DNA from: Thermoproteus sp. CP80
Lineage (GTDB): Archaea > Thermoproteota > Thermoprotei > Thermoproteales > Thermoproteaceae
NCBI RefSeq assembly: GCF_002077075.2
Contig: NZ_LCWM02000004.1
Coordinates: 1-64,000, forward strand
Direction of reading: 5' to 3'
DNA length: 64,000 nt
Below the pieces are notes generated by a model that saw only the letters and a program-made list of their open reading frames with translations, searched no databases and had not been told where the DNA came from. The position numbers were made by a program, and so were the translations under genes. This document shows, piece by piece, positions 34,301 to 42,329 of this stretch. Each line of letters begins with the position of its first letter. Position 1 is the stretch's first letter.

Positions 34301-37300
34301 GGCGGTGGACGCTATCGCCAAGTTCTCGCCCGAGGCGGCCCTCGCCCTGGGCGATATGGCGAGGGAGGCGGGCTCCGACCCAATATCCAGATGGATGGCC
34401 CTTACGGCGTACGAGGCCAGGGAGAGGGCGCTTAGGGAGTACGCCCGGCATTGGGCCAGGCCGCTTGAGGAGCGCTGGAACTCCCTACCCCAGCCAGTCA
34501 GGGAGATCATCGCCAGGAGGGAGGACGAGGCGGTGGGGGAGGTCCTGCGCAAGGCCCTGAGGAGCGCAGGCATTATCGTGAAGAGGGACGCCGCCGCCGA
34601 CCTGGCGGCCCTTGAGGGAGCTTTGTCCAAGGTCTTCACGGCGAATGGGGAGTGGGGCGACCTCGGGGAGTATGTAAAGCAGGCGGTCGAGGTTGCTAGG
34701 AGGGTTCAGAGGGGGGAGGCGTCTACGGACGAGCTGGGCAGGGCGGTGGACGGCCTTCTGGCGGCCTACGGCGTTAGGGCGGCGGAGCGCTTCGTGGAGA
34801 GCGACAGGCTCGAGGACGCGGTGGGGGAGATGCACGAGGCCATGCGGCGCTACGCCCGCGGCTCCGGCCTTAGGATGGGCAGGGAGGCCGCCGAGAGGGC
34901 CCTCCTGCTGGCCCTCTCCGCCGTGCCTAAGGAGCACGTGGAGGCGTATACACGGGGCGGCTGGAGGGGGCGGATAGAGCCCTACGTGGCCTACTGGACC
35001 GAGGACGCCGAGCTCGCCAGAAGGGCCGGCGAAGCCGGCTGGGAGGTCCGCCAGATAAAGAGGCCCGCCTCCTTCGAGGAGGGGGTGCCCAAGGAGTGGC
35101 GCCCCGCCTACGTCGTCGCCCCCCGCGGCGTAGACCTCTCGGCGGTTGAGAGGGCCGTGACGGAGCTCGTTGACGGCGCGCCCGAGGGCCTCGCCTATAT
35201 AAGGCCCGCCGAGTGGCCAGCGCCGGAGCCGTTCATCTGGTTCGTCCTCAGGGACAGACAGCCGGCCAGAGACGGCGACCAGATAGTCGCCTACTCCATC
35301 GATAGGCTCTCGATCGAGGAGCCCCTGTCTAAATTCGGGGAGGCCCTTAGGGCCAGGGACCGCGACGGCATGAGGAAGATGGTGAGGGAGCTCTACGAGG
35401 CGAGGCTCAACAGAACGGCGTGGCAGATAGTGTATGAGTTCGACCGGCCCAGGGCCAGGGACGCCCTTGAGCATCTGCGCAGGAGGTACGGAGAGCCCTA
35501 CGGGAGGCTCTGGGAGAGGCACGACGAGCTCTACCTCACCTGGCTGGCCTTCAGGCTTGCCGACGAGTTCGAGTCGTATCTTAGGAGCGGGGCGGGCAGG
35601 GAGCTCAGGACCAAGGAGGAGGTGGCGGACGTCATCTCTACGCCGTGGCTCCTCCGCGAGCTTACGCCGGCCTTCATGTACCGGCTGGTGGGGGACGAGG
35701 AGGGGTGGGGCGAGTTCAGGGCCGCGTGGATAACAGCAGTGAACATGTGGTTCGAGGGGATGGCCGAGCCGTACCAGCCCAAGAAGCCGGCCGCGGCGAG
35801 GAGGACGCTGGAGCTCTTCAACGCCTTCATGGGCGCCGGCCTCAAGTACGAGGAGCTGTTCCCGCCTCCCCAGAGGGCCGAGTCGGTCAAGCCCGAGGCG
35901 GCTAGGGCCGAGGCGGCGAAGCCGGCTAAACCCGAGCCGGCCGAGGCGGCTGGGCGCGCGGAACCCGAGGCGGTGAGGCAGTCAGTACAAACCGTAGAGG
36001 AGCGCGGCTTGGGGCGGGCGGAGCCCGGGAGGCCGAGGGCGCCTATAGCCGACGTGATCCCGGATGGGGCGGCCGACGAGGCGTCCTACCTCGTGGGGAG
36101 GTTCGGCGCCGTCCTCGACAGGGAGGCGGCCTTCAGCGCCCACGACTTCGCCGCGGCGAGGGTGAGGGAGAGGCTGGAGAGGGCGGCCGCAAGGGAGCCC
36201 GAATTCGCCCACATACTGGCCGAGGTGGCCGGCGACGTACTCAGCCACTTCGGCCTCCTGATGGCGTCCCCCGACGCCGCGAGGCACGCGCAGGACGCCC
36301 TTCTCTACCTCTTCGAGGGGTACCGGACCAGGGACGGCGAGAGGCTCTACGCGCGCATAGAGCCCGCTATAAGGGAGGCCGTAAGAAAGGCCGAGGAGGC
36401 GGGCATCCCCGACGCCGAGCACCGCGTGAAGCAGTTCGTCCTGGAGATCCTAGACGTCCTTGCGAGGGCCGGCGAGCGCTACAGGAGGGACGCGCTTAAG
36501 GGCGTATCGGCCGTCGAGAGGGCGCTTAGGGCCACCGCCTTAGCCGGTCTCTCCGCGGCGGCCGCCTACTCGGCCTACCAAGGCCTCTACTCGGACGCCG
36601 TGGTCTCCTCCGTAGCTTCCGCGTTCGCGCTGGCGGACGCGGGCCGGTTCAGGGAGGCCGCCGAGTACGTCCGGAGGGCGGCCAAGGCATTATACGAGTC
36701 GGCTAAGGAGCTTTTCGAGAGGGCCAGGGTGGCGGCGGAGAGGCCGGCGGAGCTCTTCGTCGAGGCCGTCGCGAGGGTCCTGGCTTGGGTAGACGAGCAC
36801 AAGGCCTACCTCTTCCTGGCCGCGGCCGTCGCGGCCGGGCTGGTGGCGGCCTCCGCCGCCATGGGCCTCTGGGGCCTCATCGAGCTGGGCAGGCTCGCCT
36901 ACGCGGCGGCCGGCCTGCCGCTCTTCGCCGGGCTCGCCGACGCGGGAGAGAGGGCGGCGGAGAGGTTCAGGGCCCTGGCCGAGAGGTACATAAAGTGGAG
37001 GATCGACGAGGGGGCCGTCGACGGGGTCCTAAAGGCGCCTCTGAGGGGGGAGGGGCCGTATAGGGCGCTTCTGAGGCCGGCCGAATCCAAAAGCCTGCCC
37101 AGGCCCCTCGCGGAGCTGAGGGAGGCGCTGAGATCGGTGGAGGGCGAGGCGGAGAAGGACGCCGCCGTGGTCGCGGCGCTGGCCCTCTACAGGGCGCTTG
37201 TGAGGGGCGCGGAGGCCTATGGGGAGTGGGGCGAGCTGTACCGCTGGGCGAGGGGCCTGGTCAAGAAGCAAGAGTTCACGGTGGCGGCCGGCGAGATCGA

Positions 37301-40300
37301 GAGGCTCCGCGAGGCGCATGGGAGGCTTGAGGAGGCGGCTGAGCTAACGAGGAGGGAGCTGAACGTCGTGCTGGCGCTCTATAAGGAGAAGCCCGACCTC
37401 CACGAGAGGCTCAAGCCCCTCCTGGAGGTGGACCTGAAAATGGCGGAGGGGCTGGCCGAGGCGGGGAGCGGCGAGCTCTCCAAGTTCGGAGGCGCCAGCA
37501 TGGGGACCAAGGCATACGCCGCCCTTCTCTCCATAGCCAGAGGCGGGATATACGGACACGCGGCGATGTTGCTGGCCGGGGAGGGCGCTCTGGCGGATAT
37601 AGTGTTGTCGACGCCCGCGACCGCCTACAAGAAGGCCAGGGAGATCGCCAAGGGGCGCGGCGAGGCAGTCGACCCCTCCCGCTCGCCTAAGGGGGCCGCG
37701 GGCCGCTGGGAGGACAGGGCCACCTCGGCGCTCCTCCGCTACCTCCTAAGCAGAGCCGATGAGGCCGACCTCAAGTTCAGGCGCGTCGGGGAGGGATTCG
37801 AGGTGCTCAGGGCCTACGGCGGCGTCGAGGCGCGTGTAGACGCTCTGGTGGTGGAGGGACAGCCGCGCTCCAAGGCTACCGAGGAGGAGTCGAGGCGCTT
37901 CGTGGAGGAGGCGAAGAGGAAGGCGCCAGACCTCTCGGGGATGGACAAGGCGCCGCAACTCATGGCGTGGCGTGCCACGGACGTGTCGTCCTCCGGAGGG
38001 CGGATAGAGGCCGCCACCGCCCATCCTTGGCAGGCGGCCTGGTACGTCGCCCTCCTCGGCGAGCCGGAGTCGATCAGGGGCGGGGCCAGCATCACGAAGG
38101 AGGGCCATAGGCTCAACGTCATTATGTACTGGCCCCGCGGGAGGGAGGACCGGATTCTGAGGGGGAGCAGATGGCTTGAGTCGGTGCTGGGCCGCCCCGT
38201 CAAGGGCTGGCGCGACCTGGTGGACGTCATAGACTGGAGCCGGATCCTTGAGAGGGTCGGGGAGCTGGCCGACGCGCTGAAGCCCTGGATGGGCCCCAAG
38301 GAGATGGGCGAGGCGGAGAGGGAGGGTCTCGTAGGGAAGATGTTAGGCGAGCTTGCCCTCTTCGCCCACTTCGCCGAGGCGAGGAGGGGGTTAGACGACG
38401 GCGAGTGGCGTAAGGAGAGGGCCGTGAGGCTGTCGAGGGCTGTGGAGGCCCTGAGCGGCGGGAGGATAAGGGGCGAGTACGCCGAGAGACTGGCCAAGCT
38501 GATTATCCGCTACACTGAGGGGAATAAGAAAGATGCAGAGAAGCGCATCGACAAGCTGGCTGGGGAGCTGGCCGGCGTCCTCAAGGAGGATGTGGAAAGG
38601 GTTAGGGGAGAGGTCTGGGGCGTCGTGGACTTCGCCCTAAGCGATATGCGCTGCCTCGCTAGGGACTGCGCGAGGGATGAGGTGGCCAGGAAGTTCGTCG
38701 CCCCCGCCCTTGAGCTCATCATGCTGGACAAGGCGCTTAGGGGCGGGTTCGATAGGGAGGAGGCCCTGCTGCGGTTCGGCGAGATGTACGCCACCGCGAT
38801 TGCGGGGGACGGCTCCGTGGAGCGTGGGCTGGTCGTGCTGGTCGTCGGAGGTGAGCTTGGCGGTGGGGCTACGCTCCTGCGCCTCACCGCGTTGCATCTG
38901 CTCAACGAGCTCCTGCCCGAGGATCTGAGATTCGGCGTGCGGACGTACGCGGGCGAGGGCATATACCGCATAGCCGCAATCGGCGGAGATGCGGCGAGGC
39001 TTAAGCGCCTCCTCGCCGTCTCCGCGCCCTCCGCCGGCGGAGGGTACTTAAGCGACAAGTTCGAGGGGTTCGTGGGGGAGGCCCGGGTGGAGGTGCGGTT
39101 CGGCGGCATGAGGCTGACTCCAAAAGGCCACGTCGCCGCCGATCTGACCATATCGGAGGGCGGCGTCGAGGTGAAGTACAACGTCTATCTGCGCAGAGAC
39201 GCGATCGTGCTTGAATTCATCTCGACGGATCGCAACCGCGTGGAGCTCGCGGCCCGCCTCCTCAGGCATGCGGGCGTTAACGCCGAGGTGAAGAAGGTGG
39301 GCGATAGAGGCGTGTGGCGCGTCGAAGCCACCACCGACATGCTTGCGGCCGGCCGCAAGGAGCTCAGGGACGCCATCGCGGAGGTCGTTAGGAGGGCCGT
39401 CGAGAACGGCGGGGTTGACAGGGAGACGGCCGACCGCTGGCTAGAAAAGCTGGAGAGGGGGCTCACGCTGAGGGAGGACTGGCCGAAGTACGAAGTGGGG
39501 CTGACCGAGGGCGCGCTGGTTGTCAGATATGCTTCCACAAACCCCGGCAACATAGAGCGGGAGGCACGGCGGCTTGAGGCGATGGGCCTCGTGGAGGGCA
39601 GGCACTTCACGGTCAAGATGCCGAAGGGCGGGAAGGCGGGGTATGTAAGGGTCCTCAGGGAGGGCCTTGAGCGCGCCGCGTGGCTTTCAGTCCACGGCGA
39701 AGGCGATCGGCAGAGGCTCGCGGCCAAGTTCGTAAGCTACATACTGAAGAGGGCCGAGGAGAAGGGCGGCGCCGTCTACGAGAAGGCCCTGGAGATCGTG
39801 GATAGGGGTAGGGAGGTGGGCTCCCTAAAGCTTGCGGACGTTAGGGGGGCTGAGGTCTTCGTCGGGGGCAAGAGGTACGTCGTGGACGTCCTCGGCGGAG
39901 GTGCCCAGACCGAGAGGAGCGGGAGCGGCAGGACCCTCCTGAGGATCACGATAGCCGCCGACATAGCTGAAAAAGAAGCGAGAGGCGACGGCGTCAGGGG
40001 CGAGTACACGATTACCTTCGGCAGGTATGGGAAAGACAACGCGGCCGTGGGCTACGCTGTGGCTAGGGCCGACGCCCCCGGCGGCAGGGAGGCCGACGCC
40101 GAGAGGTTCTCAGCCCTCATAAAGGCCCTGACGGGAAAGGAGCCGAGGGTGCGCCGCATGAAGGACGGCACGATAGTGATAAAGTGCACCAGGGAGCACC
40201 TCGACGGCTTCGCCCGCTACGCCGAGCTCGCAGACGCCATAGAGAGGTGGCTGGAGGAGACGAGCCGCCAGCACTGCTGGAAAGGGACCTGTCGAGATTC

Positions 40301-40307
40301 GGCCTAA
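28329..40307 (+). CDS. Giant membrane protein with C-terminal PaREP2b domain, 3992 residues
   Basis: One uninterrupted frame. The ATG at 28329 overlaps the previous stop (ATGA); the frame is open further upstream but that part is antiprotein. Layout: four or more N-terminal membrane helices (about 8-225); a long probably external region rich in Asn-X-Ser/Thr sites and aromatic residues (about 225-880); a further hydrophobic pair (about 898-940, VFQTLFVSIFAVVAAFELL); some 1700 residues of highly charged Arg/Glu/Ala helices, probably coiled coil (about 990-2700); hydrophobic stretches near 2730-2770 and 2825-2855; and from about 3460 a PaREP2b-type domain (AIVLEFISTDRNRVELAARL, RYASTNPGNIEREARRL, GKAGYVRVLREGLERAAWLS). 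PaREP2b is known from Pyrobaculum mostly as broken copies; here it is intact and fused. Co-transcription with Ted-like genes suggests a scaffold or surface component of the apparatus. No intein motifs seen. Confidence 0.8.
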   Translation: MIEIAPDPVVLASAVLAAALMLIRGDPRWTHPVMAAVAAMILVPAAVSAVAAWFGAPMPAGVFEPRRGEYLWYVAPAPSLQEALDRNYAAIHAAMTAVEAFQRAMAAAVYAAAFKDVIVSVLLTVVPGGQGAAIAEWAAGLSRFDPVMGLLLTMYNAATSMGMVYHLFDAMADLARRLAVPLLSLSALALTTGRTRALGGLMAAFALLAVLLSYTGYYLSPLAVDAAQWGNATAAWGERIAQSAAGSSPPPLLAVEGAPDVLYLARYNNTFVQPSPAYLAQGMRWVANASATPPEDVVEGILGLGRSARAVFNGSDWVAATTGSVAPVAYGNKTWRAYAVLDWLDFPAPTPQSGSCVEREGLPDIYRLAAEEASRGGSPPPPDVGEWLNQTAERACRFAASLGYRSYFVDVRPPPFWRLLSVDIRYTALGEHGPVGGGVAKAWDGVWGWLSGPDNETCINALGNRSGCALLDTTLKAGLYNFSLWNLRGIGAKAAVDPVVGGVADYFNFSLPKASLYLNKTIYLYTWTEVCTWTQGNNTYTSSRQWWDAYSVQSVDEQILYNISTTIYGRPWVVREPENYTAQIPVVERSWVISVWSEHGPWDGPTPPNNATCTIEDRHVYKTIYVYDVRPRTRILYGFWWMQGGVVAVKPSGGALPGVLWDNSTSAAYVDGAEGQFYCSALTAPASTPDWRAVPAAEGNLTALLRDDYFSQVVLRNFTRAVLRWANYSGFAAFASTQGDPVLRAVAASGQALLESLDRAPAVVPMYYTAPGSYRAENFLVACVAYDWRGSAAVNGSLALTPAAEWWVARYALGDSRVAGQYRGLAEYFKAMFNSPPPPPPAALAPYAGGWDVPWDNRALPYAPYYGPGMAMPPVDRAVGVALWDVSRMLSPISAAAGLITRVFQTLFVSIFAVVAAFELLASLFEFPSPSYFLWRFATGAVQEWTYWLPVRLTVGVKVPAGVWRAVRRPFMRASVRIAARAHALAASRIPALRRIRSPDLREYYREYVKRRRDIAVKDPAEQIREEIDVKWRREALERIRRAVEERADVEWMRNLERRREEERRRALEMARRVKEALRADNIVQAVRELSPRIDAEIQEKVEMTRHSLSYYLFWWRLDRLPFAWRSLLRLDPHVVARLEAEGRIKPEEAEALLNLRAAAQSYVREFKRHLAEYATSRYYVEAGEELEKARQIMLEAAEKGHEDFRRFIDEFGRRYEVLRRYFSGDLPAEGRAEIAEEAKKAVERLEEALRHFAVIDRSPRARLVAALNEALRHIAEGRAPQIPRDASAEDIVKGLALMDLGLAVRALRSAERYLEAHYAVAPTRYDTRQIAAEMVRWHIEERIPTLRIAGLARGIALGARGAEEGEVALRAWAGRTAVRRVEEAPWEAVAHRASLLREQRANAAEAVKIKPDVVLLSDYARYLAGFRVEGEALDALRKAVEYRRVLHVLERAEELRLAPQAVERLAAEAERLRQEVLRETSAVFRRFGEDFFFVRDLLEGRRVVRREALGARSVAGAFGESPLYDEVRHLIDEERVRALVRAPLYSYVVDRLGHDLLRPTYARWYSLFVEYGPYIASAFEHARTSPVKAGAPVGIAGGFSYAGKMMRWLGDFSKEAVVRGLRAYYRGEGRPFREVSEMTIRGAKIQLYEGAASAIGAKAARLLSEAGAAGDERAEKLRAEAEGLKLLASALRARAAYEEIRLVQTYLRGAERRAEALMREAERAADPGTREELSRRAREELEAARERAERHLADARARYRAHVAEIRDFVKEHDVREVAARYFGLTARAFTGDPQEVAERMVKAVNVRRVASWIDGLGLPRELGGMAVRVIDAERVYAEFERVLADRGRPMEPGYRLEGAGQFFEGAVPQAPKRSRVEEAVPRAVRDVFATYYSRLRDAAERAAVYLALVKNDGRFAKREVERARQALLKALRAGSREEALAALEELKKALKALGIDVEGDAPQAIVKAVEERARPAYEEYLNARREYLAAVDAIAKFSPEAALALGDMAREAGSDPISRWMALTAYEARERALREYARHWARPLEERWNSLPQPVREIIARREDEAVGEVLRKALRSAGIIVKRDAAADLAALEGALSKVFTANGEWGDLGEYVKQAVEVARRVQRGEASTDELGRAVDGLLAAYGVRAAERFVESDRLEDAVGEMHEAMRRYARGSGLRMGREAAERALLLALSAVPKEHVEAYTRGGWRGRIEPYVAYWTEDAELARRAGEAGWEVRQIKRPASFEEGVPKEWRPAYVVAPRGVDLSAVERAVTELVDGAPEGLAYIRPAEWPAPEPFIWFVLRDRQPARDGDQIVAYSIDRLSIEEPLSKFGEALRARDRDGMRKMVRELYEARLNRTAWQIVYEFDRPRARDALEHLRRRYGEPYGRLWERHDELYLTWLAFRLADEFESYLRSGAGRELRTKEEVADVISTPWLLRELTPAFMYRLVGDEEGWGEFRAAWITAVNMWFEGMAEPYQPKKPAAARRTLELFNAFMGAGLKYEELFPPPQRAESVKPEAARAEAAKPAKPEPAEAAGRAEPEAVRQSVQTVEERGLGRAEPGRPRAPIADVIPDGAADEASYLVGRFGAVLDREAAFSAHDFAAARVRERLERAAAREPEFAHILAEVAGDVLSHFGLLMASPDAARHAQDALLYLFEGYRTRDGERLYARIEPAIREAVRKAEEAGIPDAEHRVKQFVLEILDVLARAGERYRRDALKGVSAVERALRATALAGLSAAAAYSAYQGLYSDAVVSSVASAFALADAGRFREAAEYVRRAAKALYESAKELFERARVAAERPAELFVEAVARVLAWVDEHKAYLFLAAAVAAGLVAASAAMGLWGLIELGRLAYAAAGLPLFAGLADAGERAAERFRALAERYIKWRIDEGAVDGVLKAPLRGEGPYRALLRPAESKSLPRPLAELREALRSVEGEAEKDAAVVAALALYRALVRGAEAYGEWGELYRWARGLVKKQEFTVAAGEIERLREAHGRLEEAAELTRRELNVVLALYKEKPDLHERLKPLLEVDLKMAEGLAEAGSGELSKFGGASMGTKAYAALLSIARGGIYGHAAMLLAGEGALADIVLSTPATAYKKAREIAKGRGEAVDPSRSPKGAAGRWEDRATSALLRYLLSRADEADLKFRRVGEGFEVLRAYGGVEARVDALVVEGQPRSKATEEESRRFVEEAKRKAPDLSGMDKAPQLMAWRATDVSSSGGRIEAATAHPWQAAWYVALLGEPESIRGGASITKEGHRLNVIMYWPRGREDRILRGSRWLESVLGRPVKGWRDLVDVIDWSRILERVGELADALKPWMGPKEMGEAEREGLVGKMLGELALFAHFAEARRGLDDGEWRKERAVRLSRAVEALSGGRIRGEYAERLAKLIIRYTEGNKKDAEKRIDKLAGELAGVLKEDVERVRGEVWGVVDFALSDMRCLARDCARDEVARKFVAPALELIMLDKALRGGFDREEALLRFGEMYATAIAGDGSVERGLVVLVVGGELGGGATLLRLTALHLLNELLPEDLRFGVRTYAGEGIYRIAAIGGDAARLKRLLAVSAPSAGGGYLSDKFEGFVGEARVEVRFGGMRLTPKGHVAADLTISEGGVEVKYNVYLRRDAIVLEFISTDRNRVELAARLLRHAGVNAEVKKVGDRGVWRVEATTDMLAAGRKELRDAIAEVVRRAVENGGVDRETADRWLEKLERGLTLREDWPKYEVGLTEGALVVRYASTNPGNIEREARRLEAMGLVEGRHFTVKMPKGGKAGYVRVLREGLERAAWLSVHGEGDRQRLAAKFVSYILKRAEEKGGAVYEKALEIVDRGREVGSLKLADVRGAEVFVGGKRYVVDVLGGGAQTERSGSGRTLLRITIAADIAEKEARGDGVRGEYTITFGRYGKDNAAVGYAVARADAPGGREADAERFSALIKALTGKEPRVRRMKDGTIVIKCTREHLDGFARYAELADAIERWLEETSRQHCWKGTCRDSA

Positions 40308-40386
40308 GCCAGAAGTCCAGGGATTACCTAGAGGCGTTGGAGGAGCTGGCGGCAAAAACGTAAAAACCACCCTGCGCCCACTCGGC

Positions 40387-40794
40387 ATGGGGCGTACAGG
40401 CTGGTTCATCCTCCTGATCGCCTTCTCCGCGGGCGGGCTGGCGGCATCGGCGTTGGTTCTCTACCTATGGTACGTGGTCGGCAGGCTGCCGCCCGGCTGC
40501 TACCTCCCCCAGGCAGTGCTCCCCGGCGTCACCGTCGACTGCATGACGGTCCTGTCGAGCCCCTACGCACATATAGGCCCGATCCCTCTGGACGGCTTGG
40601 CCGCTGTGTGGTTCATCTTGAACATGGGATTGGCCGCCGTCTACTTCCGCACGTTTAGGGACGGCTTGCTCACGGCGCTTTTCTACTGGAGGCTTGTGGG
40701 CATCGCGGTGTTGCCCTATCTCCTCTACGTGGAGCTGGCGGTCCTCAAGGCCTTATGTCTATATTGTACTATAATGCACGCATTTATAATATAG
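40387..40794 (+). CDS. VKOR-family disulfide-forming membrane protein
   Basis: 135 residues, four membrane helices. The VKOR signature is present: an early Cys pair region (PPGCYLPQ and TVDCMTVLSSPYAHIGPIP, with the conserved Ser after the Cys) and the active CxxC in the last helix (ALCLYCTIMHAF). VKOR homologues oxidise thioredoxin-like partners, and hyperthermophilic crenarchaea use them for disulfide bonds. GTAAAAACC about 24 bases upstream supports the ATG at 40387. It is separate from the giant gene upstream. Confidence 0.88.
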   Translation: MGRTGWFILLIAFSAGGLAASALVLYLWYVVGRLPPGCYLPQAVLPGVTVDCMTVLSSPYAHIGPIPLDGLAAVWFILNMGLAAVYFRTFRDGLLTALFYWRLVGIAVLPYLLYVELAVLKALCLYCTIMHAFII

Positions 40795-40880
40795 ATTTCA
40801 TTCTAATTTCAGTATTTTTGAGAAGGGTGAATATATTAAGGGGATAGGCCGGCCGCGCTGGGACGCAGGGACGTGTGAGG

Positions 40881-40887
40881 GAAAAAC
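40881..40887 (-). terminator. Likely T-run terminator of the CC1 gene
   Basis: On the minus strand CTGTTTTTCC follows the CC1 stop by about 30 bases. Runs of T are the usual archaeal termination signal. Confidence 0.35.
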
Positions 40888-40916
40888 AGGGTTTGAATTT
40901 AGGCGTCCGTTTTTCC

Positions 40917-41084
40917 TTATTTCTTCTTGCCTATCAGCCTCCAGACCTTGATGCCCGTGTAGGGTGAGGTGGCCACCGCGAATATCATGGGGCCGCGGGC
41001 GGTGTTCTTCTCCACGGTCTCGTACTTGTCCGTCTCGAACGCCTGCTTGGCCTTGATGTCGTAGAACTTCAGCTTCTGCGGCAT
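40917..41084 (-). CDS. Crenarchaeal chromatin protein CC1
   Basis: 55 residues from ATG 41084: MPQKLKFYDIKAKQAFETDK, then TARGPMIFAVATSPYTGIKV and a C-terminal GKKK. This matches CC1, the small basic DNA-binding protein described from Thermoproteus and Pyrobaculum, which binds single- and double-stranded DNA. A GTATAAGC box sits about 24 bases upstream of the ATG. The family has no Cys or zinc site, consistent here. Longer frames upstream of 41084 are rejected because they cross the promoter. Confidence 0.8.
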   Translation of the reverse strand: MPQKLKFYDIKAKQAFETDKYETVEKNTARGPMIFAVATSPYTGIKVWRLIGKKK

Positions 41085-41360
41085 GCCCAACCAAACGGCG
41101 TTGCTTATACGTCTATCGGACAAAAACAGCCCCGTAGGCGGGACGTTGACGGCGCGATGCAGGTCGCCGTCGAGGAGGGCCGTCCAGCCTTCTCCCGCGA
41201 CCCGCGGATTTCGCCGCCGGCTGGAGGCCACGGGGCCGGTCCGACCGCCTCCGTGGATCTGCCGACGGCGGATTACGGCGAACATGGGCGCCCCGGCCCA
41301 AGAGGGGGCACGACGCCCAATGGCCAGAAAAGGTTATTAGTGGCGAGTTTACTGCGGAGC

Positions 41361-41468
41361 ATGGGCGGAAGGCAGAGGACTAGCCTGTTCATGACGACTG
41401 AGGAGGAGGCCAGGAAGCTGGGAATAGAGGCCTCCTCCGAGGCCGAGGGCAAGAAGGAGAAGAAGTGA
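41361..41468 (+). CDS. Very small charged protein, 35 residues
   Basis: ATG at 41361 is 24 bases after AAGGTTATTAG, a TATA-like box. The product begins MGGRQRTSLFMTTEEEARKLG and ends in a KKEKK tail, composition typical of small conserved thermophile proteins. It is divergently arranged with CC1. Function unknown; the promoter spacing is the main evidence. Confidence 0.55.
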   Translation: MGGRQRTSLFMTTEEEARKLGIEASSEAEGKKEKK

Positions 41469-41483
41469 GGAGGCGGATCGAAC

Positions 41484-42302
41484 CTATTTTTCGGCCTTTG
41501 TTGGCTTCCCTACGCTACATATATTTGCGTAGTTGAGCAGAGCCAACACGGCGAAGATGGCCTCCTCTGTCCTGACGGCCTCGGTGCCTTGCCTCGGTAT
41601 GAAGTTTAGAAACAGGCCCTTCAGCTCTATCCCCTCGATCCTCGCTATCTCGTCTACGCCGGCCTTAGGGCCGCCGAACACCACCAGGGTGCGGCCTACG
41701 GGTCTCGGCAGGCCTTCGCACACGGATCTGCCCTCTCTGCCCGTATAGATGGCGGTATCGTAGCCCTCCGCCAGCTGCTTGAAGGGCTTCACCTCTACCC
41801 TGTAGCCCCAGTAGTCCGGCGGCCTCTTGACGACCACGGCTCTATACGTGTCGGGCCGGCTGGTCTCGGCCTCGATCCTCACGATGAGGCGGGAGCCTAT
41901 TGGATACGGCTTGGGGATCTTGGCGTACTTCCCCCCGCCTATATACACGAGGGAGTAGTATCCGTCCCACCTCTCGACGACGCCGTCCACGACATCTCCC
42001 GCGGAGGGCTCTCTAGGAGGCATGTGGCTTGGTATCCTCAGCGGAGGCAGGAGGCCGGCGAGCTTCAGCCTTCTGTCCAGCTTGAAGAGCCGCCTCCTCA
42101 GATGGGGGGGCGTGGACGCGTACTCCAGCAGTAGCTTCATCAGCTCCACCTCCTCCCAGTCTACGCCTTCGCCGTAGGTGTAGATGATGATCGTCTCGGC
42201 TCTAAACACGGCGGCGCCTCTGGCTATATAGCCCAGCTTCCTGACCTTGCTCTCGTCGTCAGGCGCCTCGGCCAACACGTCGTGAGGTATGGCTATATCC
42301 AC
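41484..42302 (-). CDS. SPOUT-class RNA methyltransferase (DUF171 family)
   Basis: 272 residues from GTG 42302. The N-terminal strand IDIAIPHD-like start, an inserted OB-type domain (GDVVDGVVERWDGYYSLVYI, about 100-120) and the SPOUT knot motifs near the C-terminus (TLVVFGGPKAGVDEIA, then FIPRQGTEAVRTEEAIFAVL) identify the DUF171/SPOUT1-like family, thought to methylate rRNA. These genes often sit by ribosomal protein genes, as here beside secY-rpl15. Methyl donor is S-adenosylmethionine; the exact RNA target is unknown. Confidence 0.85.
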   Translation of the reverse strand: MDIAIPHDVLAEAPDDESKVRKLGYIARGAAVFRAETIIIYTYGEGVDWEEVELMKLLLEYASTPPHLRRRLFKLDRRLKLAGLLPPLRIPSHMPPREPSAGDVVDGVVERWDGYYSLVYIGGGKYAKIPKPYPIGSRLIVRIEAETSRPDTYRAVVVKRPPDYWGYRVEVKPFKQLAEGYDTAIYTGREGRSVCEGLPRPVGRTLVVFGGPKAGVDEIARIEGIELKGLFLNFIPRQGTEAVRTEEAIFAVLALLNYANICSVGKPTKAEK

Positions 42303-42329
42303 GTGGCGACCTGCCCGATATAAAAAGAG

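Noticed and set aside
28329-40307. Intein inside the giant protein
   Set aside because: No Hint-domain start (Cys/Ser with block motifs) or C-terminal HN-Cys/Ser/Thr junction found on reading.
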